Origin: Channa striata
Taxonomy: Eukaryota > Chordata > Actinopteri > Anabantiformes > Channidae
DNA length: 64,000 nucleotides
Assembly (NCBI GenBank): GCA_033026295.1
Contig: CM065173.1
Coordinates: 3,596,001 to 3,660,000, forward strand
Reading direction: 5' to 3'
Position 1 is the first letter of the stretch, and every line of letters starts with the position of its first letter. This document shows, in pieces, positions 11,158 to 22,298 of the stretch. The position numbers and the translations under genes were made by a program. The notes beneath the pieces were generated by a model. The model did no database searches, was not told the DNA's origin, and saw only the letters and a program-made list of their open reading frames with translations.

Positions 11158-14002
11158 ATGTTCCCACAACTGGCTGCTTTGATTTTCCTAGGTACAATGT
11201 GTAAGTGCAATCTTTAACTAACACGTTTTTATTGCCAAAACATCAGAGAGACATGTAATAATTTTACAAGGCTGATTTTTTTTACTTTTAATATTTCTAT
11301 TTTTAACTTTCTTTAGCTGTGAGTCAGTCTGCAGAGGTTCCTCAGCCGATCTCTTTGACTGAGGTTGAAGTTGGTGGAAATGTTACATTGCAATGTCCAA
11401 TCACGAAGAAGGAAGACAAATTCTTTACCTGGTATAAACAGTCTCTGGGATTTATGGTCCAAACTGTTGCTTCAGGAACTTATGACCGACAATCACTTCG
11501 TGAACAATTTAGCAACATACGTTTCACACTCGCGGAGGGAGAGTCTGAGTTTAATCTGACCATTACAAATGTCATCAAAGACGACGAAGCAACATACTTC
11601 TGCCAAACGGGAACCGCGTATTCACAGAGTTTTGTTGATGGCGTCTTCCTGGCTGTAAATGGTAACATACTTTTTATGTCTATGTTGTTGACAGTCATCA
11701 CATAATGTTGATGTAATATAAATAATTTGATCATTAAATCCCCTTGATGACCTTTTTTCTTAAATCATGCAGATCCGAATCAGCACAAAAATGTTTATGT
11801 GAAGAAAAGTCCAAAGACTGAGTCTGTTCGACCAGGCGACTCAGTGACTCTCCAGTGTTCACTTCACTGCAACAACAAAGAAAACAGAGATCGGTGTTCA
11901 GGGGACCACAGTGTGTACTGGTTCAGACCTGGATCATCAGGATCTCATCCAAGCATCATTTACACCCACAAGAAGGAGAAAGATGAAGAAGAGGAGGCAA
12001 GCTGTGTCTACAGTTTGTCCAAAACCCTACAGGACTCCTCTGATGCAGGAACTTATTACTGTGCTGTGGTCACATGTGGAGAGATCCTGTTCGGTGAAGT
12101 AATAAACGTGGAGACAAGTATGTACATTTTCACCGGATACATTTTATTTAGTACTGTTACTATTGGTAGACTTACAGCAATTAATCCATTAATATTTTAC
12201 CAGTTTGACCAAAGCACAATCAAAATAGCTGCTATAAAAGGCTGTCAATTCAAAGTTCCCTTTTACTGTAAGTTGTGATCTTTGGGTCAGGAAGACTCAC
12301 AGCTCTTTGCCATAAGTAGTATTGTGTCTTTGTGTATCAAAATTGTTGTTTTAATGCCATTGATGAAAATACATTTTTAAATTTTGTTTCTAAAACAAGT
12401 TCTGATACAATTAGAACAAATGGGTTTGTTAAAATATATCTTAGCAAGCACAATGTCCTTTCACCAATGCTAATTAGTATGTTTTATGAAAAATATCACA
12501 TTTTGATTTTCAGATAGCACACCAAATCATTTTATAATTTATTATATATATGTATATTTATATTTCTTTGATCAGCATGTATGAATGCAGTAATAAACTG
12601 TGTCTTGTTATTCCAGGGTCTGAACTGGAACCAGTTGTGATTGTACTTGGAGCACTACTGGCCTGCTGTGCAACCGTGATTGCTGTTCTTATTTTCTGTG
12701 TAAGACAAAGGAGGGTTTGTGAACATTGTAAAGGTAGTATCACAGAATTTTTATTTTTTACATATATGTTAAGAATGAATGCCAAAGAGTTCTAATGATT
12801 CATATGAGCTACAAAAATTTTAGGGTTTAACAAACTGTATTGTTATTACTGTACCCAATGAAGAGTCCTGAAATATAGAATTCACATACAATATACAGTA
12901 TTATAAGTAGGCAACAATAATTTAATTTGAGAAACGAAAAAAAAATTAAAGAATTACATTATAATGTGCTATAAATGTGTTTTATAGCCTCGGTGTATGT
13001 TTACTGGCAAAACCACATTCTGTAGATCAAGTAAATATAATATTTTTTTCTAAAATAAAGCCCTTGAAGAAGGTATAATATGCAGCAATTAAATTTAATG
13101 TTTGGAAAAATAATTAATTATTATTTACAGTATTACTTTACAAACTGACAAGGAAACACTCATGCATGAAACTTCCATAATCTTGCATCACAATCTAAAT
13201 GAGGAAGACCTGTTTTACAGTTATTCTGGCCTAAAGGCAGAGATAAAAGTCGACACATCAACATACACAGCAGTTATACAGTTATGTAATTCCACACGTT
13301 GCTGTTAGTGTATGTTGTTACCTTTATTGTTCTGTCTTTGCTTTGGTACCTTGTTAGCGGTGGAAAAATCTTATTTTCCAGTACCTACTGTAAAACTTCT
13401 GCAAAAAGTATTTTGGGTAGCCTCAGTACTGTAGAAAATTATTACTATCATGTTATTGAAATGTTTTTCCTTGGTACCATTTCTTTATTATCCCTTAACA
13501 CACTTTTTTAATAGTTTGTTTTTATCAACAGGGCCACTAAGCACCTACCATAATTCTGGAGATGACAAGTCCGCAGTGCATCAATCAACCAACTTGGTAT
13601 TTATGCTTCAAATTGATGTGATACTTAGAAACTGTACAGTACAGGTAGAGTAAAAACATACTTTTGGAATGTTACAATCATTGATGAACTCAACAGCATG
13701 CAGGATCAATGTGCCACAGAAGGAAATAAGACTTCGGCTTCTTATTTTAACCTTCAACTTTACCGACAATGTGCTTTATGATATCAGTTCTGCCCTTGGT
13801 CTTGATTTCACAGCACTAATCTCTAAAATATGACTTATAATCACGCTATAACTTGCAGGATGGTGATGCAGAAACAATGAACTACATAGCACTGGATTTC
13901 TCCAAAAGAAGAATGAAAAAAGGGAAACGGAGGATAGAGCCACCACAGGAGTGTGTGTACTCAGCTGTGAGCAGATCCTCACATGTAGCATCAGGTCTTT
14001 GA
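11158..14002 (+). CDS. nitr: NITR-2: two-Ig-domain receptor with ITIM-like tail
   Basis: This is a complete receptor of 352 residues. Exons: 11158-11200 (signal), 11317-11661 (V, residues 15-129), 11773-12117 (I, 130-244), 12617-12733 (membrane, 245-283), 13532-13596 (linker, 284-305) and 13859-14002 (tail, 306-352). Intron phases run 1,1,1,1,0. V and I are nearly identical to NITR-1, while the signal and membrane exons are clearly different. The membrane segment is hydrophobic and uncharged and is followed by RQRR and a Cys pair (CEHC). The tail has Tyr314 in MNYIALDF and Tyr339 in CVYSAV. Both have the right +3 residue (L, V), but the -2 residue is M or C instead of S/I/L/V, so they are ITIM-like and not strictly canonical. 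An inhibitory role is inferred from the family. The I domain ends LFGEV, without the FGxG of the J-like motif. Confidence 0.85.
12734..13531 (+). other. NITR-2 intron 4
   Basis: AT-rich intron of 798 bases from a gtagt donor to an AG after tttatcaaca. Nothing else was recognised in it. Confidence 0.55.
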
Positions 14003-14720
14003 GGAAAGAAGGGCCCGCACGTGAATTGGAGGGCAAGGGTCAAAAGGCTTCAGTTCCTGCAGCTCACTTTACAACGACTGACACAACTGACATGATGATG
14101 ACATAATTTTGCCTGTTTATTAGCAGATTGATCAAAAAGTATTGTCAAGTAATCACATTCATAATCCAGTAATTGCACATGTTGAAACTACTGGCATACC
14201 GACATGGGTTTTCCATTTTAGTTAAAAAGAATGTGGATTACAAACTGGACTAAACCCACCTAATTGCTCAGTAATCTAATAATAAAGTGGCTTTCACGCA
14301 ATTCAGTTTATTAAAATGCAAATAACTTTGTGTTGCAAGACCATGTCTAATACCAGTTTGTCAGATAGTTAATATGTTGTAGGCGTACTGCTTAATTTCC
14401 ATTGCCATTTACAAATATTTAGGTAAGATTAGTTGGTGACTTTCAACTGGTGTAATTGTTGTGTCAATGGTTATTTGTGTGTGTATGTCCCTCCCTGAAA
14501 TGGCCAGGTGACCTTTCCACCCAGTAATAACTGGAAGAGGCTCCAGCCCCCCTACAACCCTAAACAGGATGACAGGTTAACACAATAAGTGTAAAGATAG
14601 ATGAAAGACGATAGATAGAAGATGTTGTTATGTCATGTTTTTTGTTAACAAATAAAATTATATTATTGTCTTCTCAGATAATAAATGTGCATCTGGAAAT
14701 CTGTATCTGCATCCATTACA
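14003..14720. other. NITR-2 3' flank, unassigned
   Basis: This holds the probable 3'-UTR of NITR-2, with aataaag near 14282 and aataaaatt near 14651 as candidate polyadenylation signals. No other gene was seen. Confidence 0.35.
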
Positions 14721-14729
14721 TTAATGAGG

Positions 14730-14978
14730 GCCAAGGGGCATGGGGGAACTGGTGGATCAGTTGTATCAGAGGACTGGGCTAGGATAAAAAACACTGTGGG
14801 ATCAAATCCCACTGCACCAGGCATGGACCCGCCCAGCCACCGAGGGCTGGTCCCAAAGCCCAATAAAAATGGGAGGGTTTTGACAGGAAGGGCATCTGGC
14901 ATAAAAACTCAGGCCAAACATGCAGAACATGTTTCGCTGCAGTGGTCCCTGAAGGGACAAGCTGAACACTGTTGATCC
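14730..14978 (+). repeat. SINE with RTE-like 3' body
   Basis: A head containing a B-box-like gggatcaaatccc is followed by gctggtcccaaagcccaata and gacaggaagggcatctggca. The latter two match the 5' end of the RTE LINE at 53815-53870. The copy closes with gtccctgaagggacaagctg, related to the RTE end. This is the structure expected of a SINE mobilised by an RTE LINE. Confidence 0.65.
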
Positions 14979-15880
14979 TTGACTTTCTATTAGATTAGAA
15001 GGAGCATCTTGGATTTTTAGAATTTCTATGTCTCTCAGAAGTTCTTTAACAGACAAAAATAAACTACTGTGACATATTTCATATTCACACTAAAGTAGAT
15101 GCTTTTACTCTATATTTCAATCACATCAAATAAATCTTGAGAAACTGAAAACTATTTTTTACTCATGTCTGTCACTTCTATGGAAGATGATTAAAAATAT
15201 GGTGCTTTTAGGAAATATGTTCCTAATGTGATATTAATCTTACTCCCTTAAGGTAGATGAAAATGAAGATTTTCAACCTTTGTATCATCGTTTTTATCCA
15301 AATGACCACAAAGCAGATTTTTTTCTTTACAAGTTACTGCCCCCCACAGGCTATGATGCAACTCACACTGTAAGCCTGAAATTATTGTGAACTGAACTTT
15401 TTTCAGTATTATGCACTAGAATAAATGTGGAAAAACATACTGAGTAAGCAAAGTTACAACGACAAGACATCATTAAAGAGTTGAACGAGGAGAAGACTAG
15501 ATGTTATATGAATTGTCACTTTATTACTACTCGGAATCACGGTCACGTGGTGATAAATTGATTTTTATGATTGAACATCATCAACAACATGTCAAAGTGG
15601 CATTGTACAAACTGTAATACCTACACAGCGACATCCTGTTTCTGAATAAAGGAAACAACTGTAACACGCCGTAGCTTTTAGCTCTTTCGTTGTGACTGCT
15701 TTTGATTTTCACCAAGTAGCACGTTTCAGTTGACAGTTACATAAACACAACAAAGTCAATTAACCTGATTCCCTGATTATAAGATTATTTTTAAGAATGA
15801 AAATAGCAGGCTTTTCTTTTAAACAGAATAACATGTACATGCAAATATGAGAGATTTTTAAAAAATCAGTAGTTAATGTG
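14979..15880. other. Unassigned sequence between SINE and NITR-3
   Basis: AT-rich sequence that includes the probable 3'-UTR of the minus-strand NITR-3. No exon or repeat was recognised. Confidence 0.4.
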
Positions 15881-17661
15881 CTAATTCAAGTCAAAAGCCT
15901 TGACAGCAGCATAGATCCTCTCTTTGTCCACTGCTTTTGCGTCTCTCCGTCCACCAGTGCCATGTTTCATCATGGTGAAGACTGCAGCTGAGTAAATGTG
16001 TGCGTCCTTACTTATCTAAAAAAAATATTTGAAATGTTAACAAATACCCACCATAATCATTTATTTTATAATAAACATTGTTTGTCTTACCTTAAAATTC
16101 CTTTTTGCAATTTTTTCTTGATGTGAAAGATCAGCTGCAAAATATTTTTAAAAAAAGTTTCATATATTATTATCATTATGTTAAAACTAATGAAACTTCC
16201 AGCATTGACCAATGTGTGATATAGTATAGTTCAATTACCTATGCAACATTCACACTTATTCTTGTTGTTGGCATATATGAAGAAGGCTGTAGCAATCCCG
16301 GTTATAAGCAAAACAGCACAAAGCAGCAGCAGAGTTATATTGCCAAAGGGGGCTGATGATAAGATTGCTCCTGAAACATTAGAACAAAGAATTAGGATGA
16401 GTGAACACTTAGGATAAGTTTTCTCACTGTCATTATCAAATGTTATTTGAAAAAAAAAAAATTAATAGTGCTTCCACATTTTTCACGGGGAATAAACATG
16501 TTCTGTGGATGACAAACCAATTAATGGCACAGCAAAAAAGAGAACGTGTTAATCAGAACATGGAAATATTTACCTTCAATGTCCAGTTTTGTTCCATTCC
16601 CAAAAATGACCTCTCCACATGCAGCTATAGCACAGTAATAAATCCCAGCATCAGAGGCGTTGATGGTCTTAGAGAAGCGATAAACACAGCTCTTCAAAGT
16701 GTCAGATCTGTCGTCACAACTTTCAGATTTATTTCCGTCAGTGTAGAAGATGTTAGGAAGAAAGGTGTTTGACGTGACCCAAAACCAATGCACGCTGGGT
16801 TCACCAGGACACGTCTTGTTCTCAGCGTCAGACAGAACTGAACAATGGAGAGTCACTGAGTCTCCTGGACGGACTGGATCAGATGCTGTTGGCCACTGAG
16901 CAACAGTATATGTCCTCTGAATGCTTTCTACAATTATAAAAGAGTATAAATAGCGCAAATGTCTTATTGAACAATCAGAGTAAAGACATCAAATAAAAAA
17001 TGTCAAAAGGTCACATGACAGTGTCAGGTAAGTGTGAGAGACTTAGATAGATATTTGTAATTCTATAGAGAGACTCTTTTTACCTTTAAAGAACAAATAG
17101 GTTCCGTTCCACTGATCTGTGCTCCAAGTACTGACTGCACAGTAATACACTGCCTCGTCTGCTCGGTCTGTCCTCACAATGGTCAGAGTGGTTTTGGACG
17201 TGTTATGGTTTACATGAAATCTGGACTTAGAAAATCCTTGTTCAAATGTAGGATTTGTAGTACCTTTCATCAGGGTTGTGACCAATGTTGGATTATCACC
17301 AACTCTCTGTTTGTACCACTTTACGCGTGTGTTGCTATGCTCTGGGAACAAACATGTGAAGGTGACAGGTTCACCGAGTCGGACTGTGGTCACTGAGATC
17401 AAAGCATCTGAAAAGACAATGGAGATACACTTGATATGTAATCATAATTATAGAATAAAACATTTACTGCGTAATATTTATGAATTATTAATAAATATCT
17501 ATAAATACAAGTTTGTTTAAGAAACCCAGCTAGCCAGCTATTGTTAGATACAACAAATTGTAACTAAATATCTAAAATAAATTCATAATTTAGTTGAACA
17601 GAAGAAGAACCCACTTACATCCTTGATGGAGAAGAAACAGTGTAATCCATAAAAGAACCAT
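15881..17661 (-). CDS. nitr: NITR-3: receptor with J-like motif and two tail tyrosines
   Basis: This is a complete 343-residue receptor. Exons, 5' to 3' on the - strand: 17661-17619 (signal), 17407-17084 (V, residues 15-122), 16927-16574 (I, 123-240), 16370-16239 (membrane, 241-284), 16134-16091 (linker) and 16015-15881 (tail, 300-343). Its V domain is the most TCR/antibody-like in the window: TFTC, VKWYKQ, DEAVYYCAV, then WNGTYLFF. The I domain has DSVTLHC, DAGIYYCAI and an intact J-like FGNGTKLDIE. The membrane segment is hydrophobic, with no acidic or basic residue inside the span. Tail tyrosines are Tyr307 (HIYSAA) and Tyr334 (RIYAAV). The second has V at +3 but R at -2, so it is ITIM-like only. 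No CCAATCAG lies upstream, but AGGAAATGCACTTTTG occurs about 130 bases before the start. Confidence 0.87.
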
Positions 17662-17664
17662 CTT

Positions 17665-19740
17665 GATACTGTCTCCTGTTGCAGTATTTGTTACTTTTTC
17701 GATGTGAAAGGTGCCGACGCAGGCTGGTCGTTTTGGGTCAAACTGCCTGTCTCAGCCACTTAGTAATCACCAGATACAAGTTTCAAAAGTGCATTTCCTG
17801 TCGCCCCAGTCTTTTTGACCTTTGAGGTTTTGTGGTTTTATTCAAGTAAAGGAAAACAATAAAAACTGCAGAAAATCACTTGTTTAACCAACATTACTTG
17901 ACAGTTGCCTAGACAGCTGACTTTTCATTTTTTACTTATTATCAAGAAGTCCATCTTTTCAAGTGATCACACAAATACCTAAATCTCATTGCAATTTTTC
18001 GCGTGTGATCAGGCGAGGTTGGACAAATACTTGGTTTGGAGTTTCCTTTGGCCGTATAGAAAACAAATAACCTTTCATTATTCCTTTTTCACCCAAGTCT
18101 ATCTTTGGGTCAGACATGAAAAACATGCATTGGAGTAATTTGGTGACATGCTAACAGCTTTTTAAGAGTGTACTACTGAACACGTTACAGAAAATGCTTA
18201 CAATAACATTAATAAATGGCTTGTATATACACCATAATTTAGTGACAGCAGTTAACTGAGGCATTTAAAAGTCAATACACCTAGTATATTATGAAGATCT
18301 GCACATAATTTCTTAATTTGTTAAAAAATAACAGCTAAAAGACTTAAAAGAGGTCCCGGACTGACTAACACTGCCCGGATAATACTGCACATAGAGCCAT
18401 GCTGTTGGGTAAAACTAAATCAAAACTTGCAGTTTCTTTACCGTCTTCATGCTCTACTCAAGCCTGATCACAGATAAAGTTGGTCCTTAAGATTCTTAGT
18501 CAGGAGCGTAAGTGTGATGTTGATGGGCTGTGTGACAGCATGATGGGGGATGGCAGCACTGAAAAGGTTTCAGAAAGGAAATGAGTGCATATGTGAAGTA
18601 GGAAAAATGCACATAACAGCTCTGTTCTAACTCACTTTCATTTTTGGAGAACCCAGCTTGAATTGATAGTCTTATTGATTATCTTGGTTACAAAATGACC
18701 GTAATCTGTGCCACCAACCAATGCGATCAGTTGGTTTAGTTTGCCAATTGTGATAAATGTGTTCTGAATGTTCTGATCTCCAGCCAACATGACCGAGTCC
18801 TATTCTTTCAAAATTTACTTGCACATATTAGTATGTGCCAAAGTACAGGGGTAAAAAACACTGAAGCTCAAGGGAACAGCATGAATCATTTGTTCAAGGC
18901 CTAAAATAACTTTGTGTTTTGATTATTTTGCAAGACGAGACCCTCTTGTAGTTGTATGAATCTTGACTGATATTGGAAAACATAAATCTTTATTCCCCAC
19001 TAACAGTTACTACAAAACAGCTGAGCAGCAGACCCTAATTAGAGAACTGCTGAAAACTGCTGAAACTGCTGAAATGAACTGGGTTTGTGTGAGGCCCCCA
19101 GTTCATTAAATCCACCTGTTGTCTGAAGGACACAGCTGTCTCAGAATGCCAGAAAGAAAACCGAGTAATGCCGATAAACTGAACAACTAATAATGCATTG
19201 TTTTACTTTGCTAAAAGAGTGGAAGATACAGAGTTTGCTGACCCCAAAAGCTAAAATTGTAGATTGTTGATAAGTAAATATACAGTAAACACAGATGCTT
19301 ACAAAAATGAGTATGAAAAGACAAAAGCTTAATGCTGAAGATTGAAGACACTCTCACTAAAATCTATAAGAAAGTTAACGTTGGGCGTCTAAGCATTTTG
19401 CTGTGGCAACTGCAAATATATGCTGCGAAAAACATCAGCGTACTTGAAAGATTTAGTCATTAAAAGACATTTAAATGGTTTAATCAAAGTGAACATTTAT
19501 TTAATTACATAATATAGAAAAATCTACAGTATTATTAAAACATTTTAAACTGTAGTGAAAGTTCAAAGGACTTGATTCTTAAATGACATCCATCAGTTCT
19601 TCATCTTCAAAGCTTATTCATAAATTCAGATGAGTCAAAAATTCTCACATATCCTAAAGATAATCAGAAGCAGAAAACATACAAAACTTGCAAAATAAAA
19701 AAATACAAGCACTGAACAAACTCTCCGGGTTATAATGACA
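17665..19740. other. Unassigned intergenic stretch between NITR-3 and NITR-4
   Basis: No exon was found. Bases about 18898-18975 are similar to about 37598-37665 upstream of the RNase gene (shared gaccctcttgt and gtgaatcttgact or close variants), so a dispersed repeat or an old duplication is present. The rest is AT-rich and unassigned. Confidence 0.4.
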
Positions 19741-21400
19741 CTATTCATACCCTAAAGCCCGGACATCAGCGTAGATGCTCGTTCCATCGCCTGCGTTTGC
19801 ACCTCTCCTTCCGTTCTGGCCAGTTTTCCTCTTTGCAAACTTTGGCGCAGAATAAACCACTAACTCCTCATTTGTCTATACAAAGATATGGCTACTATTA
19901 GTAAATAGAAGATGTTTACGTAAATGTACAAACAAATCATTTTACTTACATGCTGACTTTGCTGATCAGCAGTTGTTGTTGCAGCATTTGTTTGCACAGC
20001 AGAAGCCTCTGTGATATAGGATGGTAACCATTAATAACAATAAAGAAAGCAGGAGAGGGTGCACAAAACGTAATTATATTAAAAATAATTGTAGATTGAC
20101 GTTTAATTAAATTGTATTACCGTTGAAACAATCACACTGGCTTTTCTTCCTGGTGTAAACCAGTAGGGCTATAACTGCCAAAGTTAGAGTCAAAGCAACA
20201 CACAGCAGAAATACAACAGTTTTTGTCCTCTGACACCACATGTTGGCTTCTAGAAGATCGTAAAAAGTTTCATATGCTTAAGGTTAATAAAACAGTAATA
20301 TTAAATATTGTTTAATGCTATTATGAACAATTTTTAGGCATTTAAAATAACGGCTAATTAGAACATAAAGCATACTGAATGTCTGCAGTTATATTACAGG
20401 CCTTACCGTCAATGTTTAAATTTGCTGCATTTCCAAATAAAATTTGTCCACATGTGGCAACAGCACAGTAATAAGTCCCAGCATCAGAGGAGCTGACATT
20501 GTTCCTGGTGAAGCTGTAGATGCATTTCTGTGAAAAATGAGCCTCAGAACTCTTCTCACATTCATCACCATCTTTTCCATGAGCATAAATTAAAACAGGT
20601 TGTGACTGATCTGATCTGGCTCTGAACCAGTACACACTGTGATCCACTGGACATAATCTGTTCTCAGAGACGACTGAACACTGGAGAGTCACTGAGGCTC
20701 CTGGACGGACCGGATCAGATGAGACGTTTTGAATTGTGGCAGTGATATTAAATGCTGATTCTGAGATTAAGAGAACATTTTTGTTTAATTACATATAAAA
20801 TGCGACCAGTTAGGATTCCATTAAAACATCTTTTTGTGCAAAAAGACGTCTGCAAACTAAAAGTTGAGCACGAATACTGCTGCTCTTACCTTCGACTCTC
20901 AGGAAAGTGACATTCAGAAATGTTCTTTTTAGTTCAACATATTTCTCACAGTAGTAAAATGCAGCGTCGCTCAGCTCGATTTTGGAGATATGTAGATCAA
21001 ATGTTCCAGGCCCTTGTTTTGCTGTGATCCGAGGAGTCTTGTTAACGTTGGCATTATCAAAGTATAAGTGGCTCCTAAGACTTCAGGGAAATTTCCAGTA
21101 GCAAGTTTGATCCAATACAAGGTTCCTGAGTCTGAGGAGTGGCGGCTACATTTTAGAGTCACATCTTGTCCAACGTGAACAGACTTTGTCAAAATATGTT
21201 GGTCATCTGTGCATCCTGAAAAGAATTACATGCACATCAGTGATTATAAATGAGCATGTCTGACAAGTTTGACTTCATATTCAAAGTGAGAAAATGACAA
21301 TTCAAACAAAACAGAAGCAAAACAAAAATCTGTGTGCATACTTACGCACAAATGTAAATATGAGAACTAAACAATATATGAGGATCATTTTCTGGTTCAT
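19741..21400 (-). pseudogene. nitr: NITR-4: frameshifted V domain, canonical ITIM tail
   Basis: Exons on the - strand: 21400-21346 (signal), 21215-20890 (V), 20760-20407 (I), 20249-20121 (membrane), 20008-19950 (linker) and 19875-19741 (tail). The V exon is 326 bases where its near-twin in NITR-5 has 327. At 21058-21062 the + strand reads atcaaagtat against atcaaaagtat in NITR-5, so one base is missing and the frame breaks after LGATYT. All other exons and splice sites are sound. The I domain reads DAGTYYCAVATCGQILFG but continues NAANLNID, so the FGxG motif is lost. The tail has VVYSAP and SIYADV; the latter fits the ITIM consensus (S at -2, V at +3), the only strict match in the window. Either this is a recent pseudogene or the homopolymer was miscalled in the assembly. 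Confidence 0.82.
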
Positions 21401-22255
21401 ATAGTTAGTTGTTAAAGTCAGTCGTACAGTAAAACTGTTCATCTTAATATAATTATATCAAATGGGAGGGAACACTGAAATGGGAGGAACAACTTCTAAA
21501 CACTCTGATTGGTCTTTCAGCGTGATGACTTTTAAAAGTATTAGTAAAGTGGAAATTATGTGGAGCACTTCTTTTCGATCTGCTTACACAGCACAAACGA
21601 TATTTTACACAAACACATATTATTTCCAAAGAAATATGAACATGCACAAAACTACTTTATATATTTCCAAGTTGTTTAAATAATCATGCCTGCTAATAAT
21701 TCTTCAGATGTATAAAGTAATAACAAAATAATGTTGTGACACCAATTTATTAGGTGCTTTTTTAAATGTGATAATGCAGTTTGTTTGACTTTTCAGATGC
21801 ACTTATATCCTTTATATAAAACATACAAATAATAAAGATCCCTTTGCAAATTATGTGTTTATGTTTAACACAAACATAAACTGTAACAGGAAGATAAAAT
21901 GTTCACTGGCAAAGTTCAGCATCTAAACTGTGAATTGAAACAAAGGTTAAAATCCACTCTGCTGCAGATCAGGTGAATAAATTGCTCAAATTCTAGACAG
22001 AAATCTTTGGCTGATATTAATATTAAAATTACTCCCTGTACTTTGAACTCCATAACAACATAGGCTTATTTGATTTTTACAGTGTGCATCATCTGTTTGC
22101 AGCTCCATTCTGACTCCAGCACTTACTGTATGACCTCTGAGGTGATGTCTGAGGCTCCTCAGTTTGCCTGTCCCTCTTTACGCTGCTGCCATCCTTTGGT
22201 GAGAAGTAGATTATAGAGGCCAATAAGCATCCAAGTACTCGCAATATTATTAGAA
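20335..22255. repeat. Segmental duplication, copy A (NITR-4)
   Basis: This block matches 30612-32645 through the I exon, V exon, signal exon, promoter and over 800 bases of upstream sequence (for example tgaggtgatgtctgaggctc at about 22138 and 32465). Differences are scattered substitutions and small indels, plus about 55 extra bases in copy B near 32545. Confidence 0.85.
21481..21512 (-). promoter_or_regulatory. NITR-4 promoter: CCAATCAG and TTCCTCCCA
   Basis: On the - strand CCAATCAG (21512-21505) is followed by GTTGTTCCTCCCA (about 21493-21481), ending about 80 bases before the start codon at 21400. The same arrangement occurs in NITR-5, NITR-6 and NITR-8. Confidence 0.55.
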
Positions 22256-22298
22256 CTTTTGTTCAGGGACAATTCTGGACATTTTATGTCTAAGAAAA

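Noticed and set aside
12121..12278. Extension of the NITR-2 I-domain frame past 12117
   Set aside because: It is read-through into intron 3; the GTATGT donor and the phase-1 membrane exon at 12617 explain the gene.
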